Source: a virus. From it: DNA of 64,000 bases. The stretch is from positions 1 through 64,000 of the IMG/VR virus record IMGVR_UViG_3300022699_000224; one strand, given 5' to 3'. The notes beneath the pieces were generated by a model. It had not been told where the DNA came from and did not search any database. It saw only the letters and a program-made list of their open reading frames with translations. The position numbers and the translations under genes are program-made. Shown one piece after another: positions 40,314 to 49,389 of this stretch. Within the stretch, counting starts at the first letter, position 1, and every line of letters begins with the position of its first letter.

Positions 40314-41795
40314 ATGAATAATAAATATAAAAAAATATTGAATCCCTTTATAAGTTCTCTACAATACGTTTTAAATGATGATAATATAGATGTTTATAAG
40401 AACGAACAATATATTAAAGATAGTTTAGCTAATGGAAAAATTTGGGATATTAGTCATTCAGAAGATAATGATTTTAAAAGAATAATACAAATTTTTCATC
40501 AAACTACCCAATTAGAGAATAGTCTTGATTTTGATTTGGGAGATGAAAATTTATTCGTGCAAGAAAACGAAGATAAAACTGAATTTACTAATCAAGGTGA
40601 ATTACAATTACAATTTTCTCCTTGGGCATCAACTTATGCAGGTTGGCACTTAAATGAATCATCTGGAAATATAGCATATGATTTTTCTGATAACGAAAGA
40701 AATGCAATTACTGTAAATAATCCTTTATGGATAGAAGGTAAATTAAATAATTGTTTACAATTTAATGGAATTAATCAATATGTAAATTGTGGAGATATAG
40801 CTAATTTTGATTATGATGAATCATTTAGTTTAGAATGTTGGTTTAAAACTAAAAGTAAAAATCAAATTATACTTAGTCGTATGGATAATAATTTAGTAAG
40901 AGGATGGCAATTAGTGCTTCATAAATCTACTTCGATTTATTTTGGATTATATCATACAACAGTCCCTACAAATGCTTTAGTTGTTTATACTGATTCTACA
41001 GGTTGGAATGATGATGAATGGCATCATATAATTATGACTTATGATGGAACTAATAGTCCTTCTGGAATTTGTATTTATATAGATAGAGAAAAACAATCTT
41101 TGATTACATATGGTAATACTTTAACAAGTTCTATAAAAAACCCTGCTAATTGTCAAATTTCAGGAAGAGATGGAGATACTCTTCTTTGGAAAGGAAATAT
41201 AGATGAAACTATTATTTATGATAAAACATTAACTGTTGATGAAGTAGCAAATAGATGGAATTCAGGACAAGGAATTGAATTAACAGGATATGATATTTCT
41301 CAAGGTTGGTATGTTCATACTAATGAAAATCAAATAGATACTTCATTATGGAAAAATATAATCAATATAGGATTTACAGAAACTAAACCAACTGAAACAG
41401 AAATAAGATATTATATATCAACTGATAATAGAAATACTTGGAAATATTGGGATAATGACCATTGGAAGAGTGAAAATAATTTAGATAATATAGATATACT
41501 AGGCAATAGTTCAAGTGAATTAGAATCTTTAAATGAAAATAATTGGATAGATATTGGTTTAACAGATACCTTTGATATTGCTATGAGTTTAAAGACTATA
41601 AATGCAGAAAATACTCCTAGTTTAAGTCAAATTGATATTGCGTATAGATTTCCAGGTAAAATTAAATGTAAAGATTCTCAAATAAGAATAGAATTAATTT
41701 CCCCAACTCTTACTAGAATTACTAATATTTCAGGTGTATTAACTAGTCCTTTAACAGATTTAAGAGCAAATATATTAATTGAAAAAAAATTATAA
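40314..41795 (+). CDS. LamG (concanavalin A-like) domain protein, probable fibre or appendage
   Basis: A 493-residue protein. Residues 105-320 form a LamG/pentraxin-like beta-sandwich: WHLNESSGNIAYDFS at the start, LQFNGINQYVNCG, FSLECWFKTK, and WHHIIMTYDGT later. The tail half is beta-rich (IRYYISTDNRNTWKYW). Such domains bind glycans in virion fibres. It is encoded on the plus strand directly before the APS-kinase operon, away from the tail genes, so it may be the decorated or glycan-binding partner. Confidence 0.65.
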   Translation: MNNKYKKILNPFISSLQYVLNDDNIDVYKNEQYIKDSLANGKIWDISHSEDNDFKRIIQIFHQTTQLENSLDFDLGDENLFVQENEDKTEFTNQGELQLQFSPWASTYAGWHLNESSGNIAYDFSDNERNAITVNNPLWIEGKLNNCLQFNGINQYVNCGDIANFDYDESFSLECWFKTKSKNQIILSRMDNNLVRGWQLVLHKSTSIYFGLYHTTVPTNALVVYTDSTGWNDDEWHHIIMTYDGTNSPSGICIYIDREKQSLITYGNTLTSSIKNPANCQISGRDGDTLLWKGNIDETIIYDKTLTVDEVANRWNSGQGIELTGYDISQGWYVHTNENQIDTSLWKNIINIGFTETKPTETEIRYYISTDNRNTWKYWDNDHWKSENNLDNIDILGNSSSELESLNENNWIDIGLTDTFDIAMSLKTINAENTPSLSQIDIAYRFPGKIKCKDSQIRIELISPTLTRITNISGVLTSPLTDLRANILIEKKL

Positions 41796-41806
41796 CTTAA
41801 CTAATT

Positions 41807-42547
41807 ATGAAATCAATAAGAAAAATAAGTGTAAAAACAGTAGCTTTAAAAACTATTATATATAGAATTTTTATAATTTTAGTGCAAGCATTTTTTACTT
41901 TTCTTTATATTAAAAATTTTTCTAAAGCATTAAATATAAGTATAGGATGGAATGTAATTAATATAGGATTATATTTTATTTATGAATATTTATTTGCTAA
42001 AAAGTGGGATATGACTATTCAAACTAAAGGAGCTGTTATATGGTTAACAGGTTTGCCTTGTAGCGGTAAGACTACTATAGGTAATAAATTAGCTACTATA
42101 TTAAAAAGAAAAGGATTAAATGTAGAAAGACTTGATGGAGACATAGTAAGAAAAGGTAAATTAAGTGATGATTTAGGATTTTCTAAAGAAGATAGAGATA
42201 AAAATATTAATAGAATTACATTTGTAAGTAAATTATTATCTAGAAATAAAACAATAGTAATAGCATCTTTTGTTTCCCCCTATATATATACACGAAATAA
42301 TATAAGAAATAATGTTACAAATTTTATAGAAGTTTATGTAAAAGCTTCATCTGAAATATGTGCTAAAAGAGATGTAAAAGGAATGTGGGCTAAAGCAAAA
42401 AAAGGAATAATAAAAGGATTTACAGGATATGATGACCCTTATCAAAAGCCTAATAATCCAGAAATTATATGTAATACCGAAAAAGAAAATTTAAGTAATA
42501 GTGTTAATAAAATATTAGTCTATTTAGAGAATAAAAAAATTATATAG
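41807..42547 (+). CDS. cysC: Membrane-anchored adenylylsulfate (APS) kinase, DUF2061-CysC fusion
   Basis: A 246-residue protein. Residues 1-68 look like a DUF2061 membrane domain (LKTIIYRIFIILVQAFFTF and a closing YEYLFAKKWD). From about 75 it is APS kinase: P-loop GLPCSGKTT (82-90), VERLDGDIVRKG, LGFSKEDRDKNINRI, FVSPY, VYVKAS and GYDDPYQKP. These are the CysC motifs for ATP, APS and the lid. It makes PAPS, the universal sulfate donor. No ATP sulfurylase is in the window, so APS must come from the host or from outside the window. It heads the sulfotransferase block. Confidence 0.9.
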   Translation: MKSIRKISVKTVALKTIIYRIFIILVQAFFTFLYIKNFSKALNISIGWNVINIGLYFIYEYLFAKKWDMTIQTKGAVIWLTGLPCSGKTTIGNKLATILKRKGLNVERLDGDIVRKGKLSDDLGFSKEDRDKNINRITFVSKLLSRNKTIVIASFVSPYIYTRNNIRNNVTNFIEVYVKASSEICAKRDVKGMWAKAKKGIIKGFTGYDDPYQKPNNPEIICNTEKENLSNSVNKILVYLENKKII

Positions 42548-42557
42548 GAGACTGAAT

Positions 42558-43826
42558 ATGAAAATAGGAGTAATAGGTTGCGGATATATAGGATTAAATA
42601 CTTCATTATTTTTTGCTAAAAAGGGTATAGAAGTTATAGGTATAGATATTGATAGAACTAAAGTAGAAGCTATTAATAGAGGAGAAATTATTATTAAAGA
42701 ATTAAAAGATTGGCTTCCTTTCGATAGCAAACCTTTATTTAATAATTATATAAAAGCATATACTGATAGTATTAATTTATTAAATAGAGGAGATATAGAC
42801 GTAATCTTTATAGCAGTGCCTACTGAAAAAAATGGAAAGCCTTATTTTAAATGTTTAGAACCTGTTATAAATGATATAATGATGTCTCCATGTAGAAAAT
42901 CTTTAGTAATTATTGAGTCTACTTTAATGCCAGGAGTATCTGATAAATATATTAAACCTTATATAAAAAATTTTGTTGTAGCTCCTCGTAGGGATTGGTT
43001 TGATATGGAAGGTAGGAATATCGAAAATATACCAAGAATAGTAGGAGGAAATACTAAAGAAAATACTAAAAAAGCTATTGATATTTTAAAGTTAGTATGT
43101 AAAAAATTAATTCCTTGCACTTATAAAGAAGCAGAATTAGTTAAAGCAACGGAAAATTCAATAAGACATATAGGAGCAGTTTATGCTCAAGAATTAACTT
43201 TAGCTCATCCTGATATAGATATTAGAAAAGTATTAAAATTAGCATCTACGAAATGGAATGTGCCTTTTTATTATCCAAATGTATTGGGGTCTGGAGGCTA
43301 CTGTATTCCGTTAAGTAGTAGATATGTAAAACAGTCAGCAAAAAATCCAAAGGATTTAACAATATTAGATAGTGTAATAAATAGAGATGATAACGTTTCA
43401 GAAATTATTGCTAATTATGTTAAACAAAGTAATACTAATTTCCCTTTAGCTTTATTAGGAATTAGCTATTTAGGAAATTTAAAAGTGGCTATATTATCAG
43501 GTAGTTTACGATTTTTAAAACACTTTAATAAATTAGATAATATTTATGTTAATGACCCTTTATACTCAAATAATGAACTTAAAGACTATACTGGATTTTC
43601 TAAAATAGAATTAAATGAATTAAATAAAACTAAAGTGATTATTATAGGAGTAAATCACGATTTTTATAAACAAAATGTAAAAAAGATAATAGCACAAACC
43701 CAAAATGCTAAAGTAATATTAGATATTTTTGGGGTTTTAGAACAATATCAGGAATCTTTTAAATGTCCTTATATAGTTCCAGGTAGGACTAATTGGAGAA
43801 TAGATTTAAAAATATTATTAAAATAG
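42558..43826 (+). CDS. UDP-glucose/GDP-mannose-type nucleotide-sugar dehydrogenase
   Basis: A 422-residue protein. Rossmann motif GCGYIGLNT at 7-15 and VPTEKNGKP, then IESTLMPGVS. KATENSIRHIGAVYAQEL is the central helix, and GSGGYCIP carries the catalytic Cys249. The C-terminal UDP-binding domain follows (LLGISYLG). The family oxidises a nucleotide sugar twice, by NAD+, to the uronic acid. The product would suit an acidic glycan to be sulfated. GGAGACT precedes its ATG. Confidence 0.85.
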   Translation: MKIGVIGCGYIGLNTSLFFAKKGIEVIGIDIDRTKVEAINRGEIIIKELKDWLPFDSKPLFNNYIKAYTDSINLLNRGDIDVIFIAVPTEKNGKPYFKCLEPVINDIMMSPCRKSLVIIESTLMPGVSDKYIKPYIKNFVVAPRRDWFDMEGRNIENIPRIVGGNTKENTKKAIDILKLVCKKLIPCTYKEAELVKATENSIRHIGAVYAQELTLAHPDIDIRKVLKLASTKWNVPFYYPNVLGSGGYCIPLSSRYVKQSAKNPKDLTILDSVINRDDNVSEIIANYVKQSNTNFPLALLGISYLGNLKVAILSGSLRFLKHFNKLDNIYVNDPLYSNNELKDYTGFSKIELNELNKTKVIIIGVNHDFYKQNVKKIIAQTQNAKVILDIFGVLEQYQESFKCPYIVPGRTNWRIDLKILLK

Positions 43827-43834
43827 GAATAAAT

Positions 43835-44890
43835 ATGAAAATAAAATTAGCTATTTTTTGCGGTTGTTATGGTAAACATCCTTTTGGAGGTCCTGCTATT
43901 CGTATGCGTAATATAGCCGAAATGTTATCGGAACATAATATAGATTTTAATATCTTTCATAATCATGATTGTCATGAAGATTATTATAGACCTGAAGCAA
44001 TTAAAATAAGTAGAAATATAAATAAAGTAGATTTAAATAAGTTTAATGTTTTTTGGGTTGAACAAGATTTTAGATATGTTACATTATTAAATAATAAAGG
44101 TATAGAACCAATTATAGGAACTAATATAATACCTAATTCTTGCCCTCAACATGCAATTCCATATATGGATGATTTAGCTAGAAGTAAACAAAGAATTAAA
44201 TTAATTAATGAAACAAAACGAATAAAAACGTTAAGAGGCAAATTCTGGCTAGCTCAATCTGATTTTCAAACTAAAGAATTTAGAAAAATGGGTTTAGATG
44301 ATACTATATCTATATATCAAGCAAGTAATCCAGTAAATATAAAACAATTTAAATCTTCATACGTAGATAAATCAAAAATAATTATAGGATGGACAGGTAA
44401 AAATGTATGGCAAAAAAAACCTGAATTTTTAAAAGAAATAGCTTCTGAATTAGAAAACACTATATTTTATTATTTAAGTGAAAGAATGAATGAGATAACT
44501 TATTTTCCAGATAACGTTAAACAGATAACAGGTAATACAAATATCCAAATGCCTGAAATTTTAAATGAATTATCAATATTTATGTCTACAAGTGTAACTG
44601 AATTACAACCTTTAGGAGTTTTAGAAGCAATGGCATGCGGATTACCAGTAATGGCTTTTAGAACTAGTAGTTTACCTGAATTAGTTAAACATAATGAAAA
44701 TGGTATATTAATAGATTTAGCTAATAGAGAACATTATGTAGTAGAAATAAAAAGATTACTTAAAAACCCTGATAAAATAAAAAAATTAGGTAAAAATGCT
44801 AGAAAATTTATTGTAAATAATTTTTCATATAAAGCATTATTTCCTAAATATAAGAAATTTTTAGAAAAATATGTAAGGATAAACTCATGA
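43835..44890 (+). CDS. GT4-like glycosyltransferase (GT-B fold)
   Basis: 351 residues from ATG 43835, which has TAGGAAT upstream; an ATG at 43793 lies inside the dehydrogenase. IGWTGKNVWQKKPEFL is the middle hinge. STSVTELQPLGVLEAMACGLPV and LPELVKHNENGIL are the nucleotide-sugar-binding E-x7-E region of GT4 enzymes. N-terminal GGPAIRMRNIAEML matches the acceptor-side loop. It transfers a sugar from a nucleotide donor. Its stop overlaps the first sulfotransferase start (ATGA). Confidence 0.85.
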   Translation: MKIKLAIFCGCYGKHPFGGPAIRMRNIAEMLSEHNIDFNIFHNHDCHEDYYRPEAIKISRNINKVDLNKFNVFWVEQDFRYVTLLNNKGIEPIIGTNIIPNSCPQHAIPYMDDLARSKQRIKLINETKRIKTLRGKFWLAQSDFQTKEFRKMGLDDTISIYQASNPVNIKQFKSSYVDKSKIIIGWTGKNVWQKKPEFLKEIASELENTIFYYLSERMNEITYFPDNVKQITGNTNIQMPEILNELSIFMSTSVTELQPLGVLEAMACGLPVMAFRTSSLPELVKHNENGILIDLANREHYVVEIKRLLKNPDKIKKLGKNARKFIVNNFSYKALFPKYKKFLEKYVRINS

Positions 44891-45489
44891 AATATAATAA
44901 AAAATTTTTAATAATAGGACATGGAAATTGCGGAACAGGTTTTATGAGTAAAATTTTACAATCAATAGGGTTTGATATAGGACATGAATATATGGGTAAA
45001 GATGGAATGAGTTGTTGGTGTTGGTCAGTTACCGATAAGGATAATGATTATCCATTTGGTATAAAATATAAGGATAGATATAAGTTTGCTAATATTATTA
45101 TAGCAATTAGAAATCCATTAGATGCAATACAAACTATAAATTATAGGGCTAATAAATCTAGATTAAGTAGGAAATTTAGAGAAAAACATTTAAAAATTAA
45201 ATTTTTTCCAGATGATTATAATAGTTCGGCTATTTCTTACTTAAAATGGTATGAATTAATATTTAAAAATCATCCAGATGCAATAAAAATTCATGTTGAA
45301 CAAGCAGAAAAAGAATTAGCTAAAAAATTAGATTTAAGTTTTAAATATAGAATTCCTCATGATATAAATTCAAATAAAAATAAATCAGGATATAAGAAAA
45401 TTTCGCATAGGCAACTTATAAAAAAAATAAAACCTGAAATAGTAAAAGAAGTAATATTATTTGCTATGAAAGAAGGATATATAAAATGA
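44887..45489 (+). CDS. Sulfotransferase-like protein 1
   Basis: A 200-residue protein. The PAPS 5'-phosphosulfate loop is GHGNCGTGFMS (11-21) after strand KKFLII. The 3'-phosphate-binding strand-helix IIAIRNPLDAIQT (about 72-84) has R and N-P as in sulfotransferases, but no serine after the aspartate. Compact. It overlaps neighbours by 4 bases on both sides. A role using PAPS from the CysC protein is inferred. Confidence 0.7.
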   Translation: MKYNKKFLIIGHGNCGTGFMSKILQSIGFDIGHEYMGKDGMSCWCWSVTDKDNDYPFGIKYKDRYKFANIIIAIRNPLDAIQTINYRANKSRLSRKFREKHLKIKFFPDDYNSSAISYLKWYELIFKNHPDAIKIHVEQAEKELAKKLDLSFKYRIPHDINSNKNKSGYKKISHRQLIKKIKPEIVKEVILFAMKEGYIK

Positions 45490-46085
45490 ATAAATTATTA
45501 TTTATTATAGGAATGAGACGTTCAGGAACTAGTATTTTACGAAAATTAATACTTAAAAATCCTGAAGTTGATTGGATAGATTTTGAACCTCAAGAGTTAT
45601 TATTAGCAACTGATATAATAAATATAAATAGATATAAAAATAATGAATATTTTAATAAAGTCATACAAAGATATAAACAAGAAAATAATAGATATATTGG
45701 ATGTAAATTAGCATTAAATCCAGGTATTATGGCAATGAGATGGAAATGTTTATATAGAGAATTTCCTAAAGCTAAATTTATTTTTATTACAAGAAATTGG
45801 TATGATAGTTATCAATCATGGTTAAGCGTAGATATGGATAATATAAGAGGAGTATGTAATTATAAAATGTATAAGGATTGGGCGAAAAAAATAAAAGATA
45901 GTTTTAGAGTATTTTGTAATGAAAATAGTAATTCAATTTTAATTAAATACGAATTTTTACTTAATAATGCTGATAATGAAATGTCTAAAATATGGAAACT
46001 ATTAAAAATTCTTAAAATAGAAAATTTACAAAAGTTGATTAAAATACCTGAATATATACTAGGAAAAAAAATAGGACTAAGATGA
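45486..46085 (+). CDS. Sulfotransferase-like protein 2
   Basis: A 199-residue protein. FIIGMRRSGTSIL (6-18) is the PAPS loop (R-x-G-T/S), and FIFITRNWYDSYQSW (about 98-112) is the 3'-phosphate-binding segment with R and S. IDFEPQELL could hold the catalytic acid or base. It is the clearest member of the four, close in pattern to bacterial carbohydrate sulfotransferases. Overlaps both neighbours by 4 bases. Confidence 0.8.
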   Translation: MNKLLFIIGMRRSGTSILRKLILKNPEVDWIDFEPQELLLATDIININRYKNNEYFNKVIQRYKQENNRYIGCKLALNPGIMAMRWKCLYREFPKAKFIFITRNWYDSYQSWLSVDMDNIRGVCNYKMYKDWAKKIKDSFRVFCNENSNSILIKYEFLLNNADNEMSKIWKLLKILKIENLQKLIKIPEYILGKKIGLR

Positions 46086-46876
46086 AATCAATATATAAAA
46101 ATCTAAAATATTTTGTATTATTTATAGGATATGAAAGAAGCGGTCATTCTTTAGTAGGTGCATTGTTAGATGCACATAAGAATGTTATTATTCCTCATGA
46201 ATATCATGTTTTGAAGAAATTAAAAGAAAGAGATTTCGAGACCAGAGAAGAATTATTTGATAAATTAATAAAAAGGTCAAAGTGGCAAAAAAATTGTCAA
46301 GAGGGAGGAAGAAGTCAAGGGCAAATTCGTATTAGAAATGAGAGAAAATATAGAGAAATAATTTATAAATATAATGTTCCTAATCAGTATCAAGGAGATT
46401 TTACAGAATTAAATATAATAGGAGATAAAAAAGGTGATGGAATTTGTATTGAATATGAAAATAATCCATCTTTACTAACACAATTAATGGATATAATTAA
46501 AATACCTATTAAGTATATTCATGTTATTAGGAATCCTTTTGATAATATAGGTAGAATGGGATTAAATAGAATAGATGAATATTTTACAAGAGTTAAAACT
46601 GTAGAAAATATTAAAAGAATACATAGTATGGATGTTATAGATATATATCATGAAAATATTATTAAAAATCCAACTAAAGAATTACTAAAATTAACTAATT
46701 TTTTAAAAATAGAAACTGATGAAAAGTGGATTCAAGATTGTGCATCTATTATATTTGATAAACCTCATCGAAGTAGATATACAAAAAAATGGACAAGAAG
46801 AAAAAAGAATAAAGTTTTAAATAATATGAAGAAATATAGTTTTTTTGAACCTTATTTACAGGAGAATTATGAATAA
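46082..46876 (+). CDS. Sulfotransferase-like protein 3
   Basis: A 264-residue protein. FIGYERSGHSLVGALLDAH (14-32) is the PAPS loop with an H in place of T. YIHVIRNPFDNIGRM (about 151-165) is the 3'-phosphate-binding strand. IPHEYHVL after the loop holds a candidate catalytic residue, and a C-terminal basic segment with KPHRSRYTKKW fits the PAPS-capping end. Overlaps neighbours. Confidence 0.8.
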   Translation: MKSIYKNLKYFVLFIGYERSGHSLVGALLDAHKNVIIPHEYHVLKKLKERDFETREELFDKLIKRSKWQKNCQEGGRSQGQIRIRNERKYREIIYKYNVPNQYQGDFTELNIIGDKKGDGICIEYENNPSLLTQLMDIIKIPIKYIHVIRNPFDNIGRMGLNRIDEYFTRVKTVENIKRIHSMDVIDIYHENIIKNPTKELLKLTNFLKIETDEKWIQDCASIIFDKPHRSRYTKKWTRRKKNKVLNNMKKYSFFEPYLQENYE

Positions 46877-47801
46877 TTATAAATTAATTATTTTAGGTTA
46901 TCCAGTTAATAATCCAAAGGAAATTACATATTGTTTTCAAATGTTAACCTACGGATTATATAAATATTTTAGTAAACTATCTCATGTGAAAGTTATACAA
47001 AAATCTGTTAAAGAAGATTTGACAATTTTGCCTAATGCAGATTTTATTATAGTTAGTGATATAAGAGAATTTTTTAATAAAAAAAATTTAGCATTGTTAA
47101 GAACTAAATGCAAAAAAGTAATATCCTTTTTAGAAAATAGAATTCAAAGTGATTATTCTTTTTGTTTTAAAGATGCAGGTAGTAAATTTCAGCCAAAAGA
47201 AAAATCTAAGATTATACATGCTCCCTATTTACCTGATTTAGTGAAAATACCAAAATCTCGTCATAGAAACACTATTTTATTAGACCATATATGGTTATAT
47301 TGGTGGAAACAAAACAAAAATGATTGGGAAATAAGTAAAGATATTTATAAATGGTTATATGAAATTAAAGATAAATACGAAATAGCATGTCTTGTTAAAG
47401 AACATAAAGACCATGCAGGGGATTGGTCTAAAGAACATTTAAAAGTATTACCATCATTTATAAAACCTATTTTTTCAAGTAATTATGTAGATTATTTAAA
47501 AGCGACAGAAAAATATGAATATTTTATTTTAACCCATGCAGGTAGTTATAATTATAGTATTATAGATATGATAGCAAGGGGTATAAAAGTTTTAGTGCCA
47601 AAAATTAATAGACATTTATATGCGCCAATAGATTTAGTAAAAAGATTTAATTTTCAAATATTTAAAAATAAACACCAATTATTAAATATATTAAAAAATA
47701 GACGCAGAGAACCATGCGCAGAATGTATTAGAGGTTATTTTTGCACTCCTATGAACGAAGTAGTTGAAATAATTGATAAAAAATTAAGGAGCTGGTTATG
47801 A
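46869..47801 (+). CDS. Putative GT-B glycosyltransferase-like protein
   Basis: 310 residues from ATG 46869 (CAGGAGAAT upstream); an earlier ATG at 46845 lies in the previous gene. Two Rossmann-like halves can be read: an N-terminal YKLIILGYPV with ADFIIVSD, and a C-terminal FILTHAGSYNYSIIDMIARG with KVLVPKIN, the nucleotide-binding end of GT-B enzymes. CAECIRGYFC near the C terminus has four cysteines, perhaps zinc. Glycosyltransferase by fold pattern and place, not by a specific family. Confidence 0.5.
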   Translation: MNNYKLIILGYPVNNPKEITYCFQMLTYGLYKYFSKLSHVKVIQKSVKEDLTILPNADFIIVSDIREFFNKKNLALLRTKCKKVISFLENRIQSDYSFCFKDAGSKFQPKEKSKIIHAPYLPDLVKIPKSRHRNTILLDHIWLYWWKQNKNDWEISKDIYKWLYEIKDKYEIACLVKEHKDHAGDWSKEHLKVLPSFIKPIFSSNYVDYLKATEKYEYFILTHAGSYNYSIIDMIARGIKVLVPKINRHLYAPIDLVKRFNFQIFKNKHQLLNILKNRRREPCAECIRGYFCTPMNEVVEIIDKKLRSWL

Positions 47802-48691
47802 AACCTTGTGATGTAAAAATATATAGCATATGGGGTATTAGTTTTTGCGGTTCTACTTTATTATCATATTGTTTAGGTAAATCTCCTGATTTATTTAGTG
47901 TAGGGGAATCTCATTGGTTAAAAAATGATATAAATAAAGCTATATGCAAAATTCATGGAGTTAATTGTAATTTTTGGGATAAAAATTTCAGAAAAAATAT
48001 AGATAATAGACGTAATCCTTATCCTATGATAAGAAATAAAGCATTTCATGAATATAATATAAAAGCCTTATTATTATCAGATAAAAATGCAGATATTTAT
48101 GAAACTATTATGGCTCCTAAAGGATATGAAAGAATTGATAAAGCTATTTTATTATGTAAAAATCCATATAATCATTTGGCTAGTGTATTAAGAAAACCTA
48201 ATAAGAGTATGGGATTTTCTAAAGATATGACTAAAATAGAGTTAGTAAAAAAATCTTTATATAAATATAAAGTTCATTATAAAAAGGCATATGGATTATT
48301 AATATTAAAAGATATTCCGTTTATGATAATAGATTTTGATAATTTTACGAATGACCCTAATTTTTGGCTATATCGAATGTGTCAATTTTTAGATATAAAA
48401 TATACAAATGATATGTCTAAATATTGGAAATTAAATGATAAATCTCATCAATTAGGTGGGAATAGACTAGTATCTTGTAATTTTGATTCAGAACCTATGA
48501 AAGATGTTTTTTTAGATTTACAATATAATTCTAAAGCACAAGAATGGTATAGAAAGGCACAAAGACATATAAAAACAGATAATAGATGGATAAAAGAGTT
48601 AACAAATGAACAGAAAATAATTGTTTCGCAATCAGATGCATTAAAGACATTTAAATTATTCAAAAAATCAGCAGGCGAGGTGATTAATTAA
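47798..48691 (+). CDS. Sulfotransferase-like protein 4
   Basis: A 297-residue protein. YSIWGISFCGSTLLSYCLG (9-27) is the PAPS loop (C-G-S-T), VGESHWLK a probable active-site segment, and AILLCKNPYNHLASVLR (about 112-128) the 3'-phosphate site with K in place of R. FMIIDFDNFTNDPNFWL matches the later strand-helix of the sulfotransferase fold. It overlaps both neighbours. Confidence 0.75.
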   Translation: MKPCDVKIYSIWGISFCGSTLLSYCLGKSPDLFSVGESHWLKNDINKAICKIHGVNCNFWDKNFRKNIDNRRNPYPMIRNKAFHEYNIKALLLSDKNADIYETIMAPKGYERIDKAILLCKNPYNHLASVLRKPNKSMGFSKDMTKIELVKKSLYKYKVHYKKAYGLLILKDIPFMIIDFDNFTNDPNFWLYRMCQFLDIKYTNDMSKYWKLNDKSHQLGGNRLVSCNFDSEPMKDVFLDLQYNSKAQEWYRKAQRHIKTDNRWIKELTNEQKIIVSQSDALKTFKLFKKSAGEVIN

Positions 48692-49389
48692 TGAAGAGTA
48701 TAGAAAATAAAATAATGAATTGGATTGGAGATAAAGTTAAAGATACTAAGACTAATGGAATAGTTATAGGTTTATCAGGTGGTATAGATTCTTCTGTATC
48801 TGCTGTTTTATGTAGAAAAATATTGGATAAATTAAAAGTATTTGGAATAATATTACCTTGTTATTCTAATAATAATGATTTAAGAGATGCAGAATTACTT
48901 ACTAATAAATTTGATATTCAGTATATAATATATCCCTTAAATGATATGTATGATAGTTTTAAATCCCATAATCCCTTATCAGATAATTTAACCGATGCTA
49001 ATTTAAAATCCAGACTTAGAATGGCAGTGTTATATTATTATGCTAACTATTATAATTCGCTTGTAGTAGGCACTACTAATAAGACTGAATATGAAATTGG
49101 ATATTATACTAAATATGGCGATGGAGGAGTTGATATAGAGCCTATAGCAGACTTATATAAAACAGAAATAAAAAAATTAGCTAAATATTTAAAAATTCCT
49201 GACAAAATAATTAATAAAGCTCCATCAGCAGGATTATGGAAAGGTCAAACTGATGAAGATGAACTAGGTATTACTTATAGTGAATTAGACAAACAATTAA
49301 AAAGCAAAAAATATAGTAAACTAGTTAGAGATTTAATTAATAAATCAAAACACAAACGTCAAATGCCTCCTTATTGTAAATTAAAATGA
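48691..49389 (+). CDS. nadE: NH3-dependent NAD+ synthetase
   Basis: A 232-residue N-type ATP pyrophosphatase. SGGIDSSV (29-36) is the PP-loop. VVGTTNKTEYEIGYYTKYGDGGVDIEPI (about 126-153) and ADLYKTEIKKLAKYL are diagnostic for NadE, as is PSAGLWKGQTDEDELG. No glutaminase domain, so it uses ammonia. It sits inside the glycan block, one base from the last sulfotransferase. It may refill NAD+ for the dehydrogenase or counter host NAD depletion. Confidence 0.9.
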   Translation: MKSIENKIMNWIGDKVKDTKTNGIVIGLSGGIDSSVSAVLCRKILDKLKVFGIILPCYSNNNDLRDAELLTNKFDIQYIIYPLNDMYDSFKSHNPLSDNLTDANLKSRLRMAVLYYYANYYNSLVVGTTNKTEYEIGYYTKYGDGGVDIEPIADLYKTEIKKLAKYLKIPDKIINKAPSAGLWKGQTDEDELGITYSELDKQLKSKKYSKLVRDLINKSKHKRQMPPYCKLK

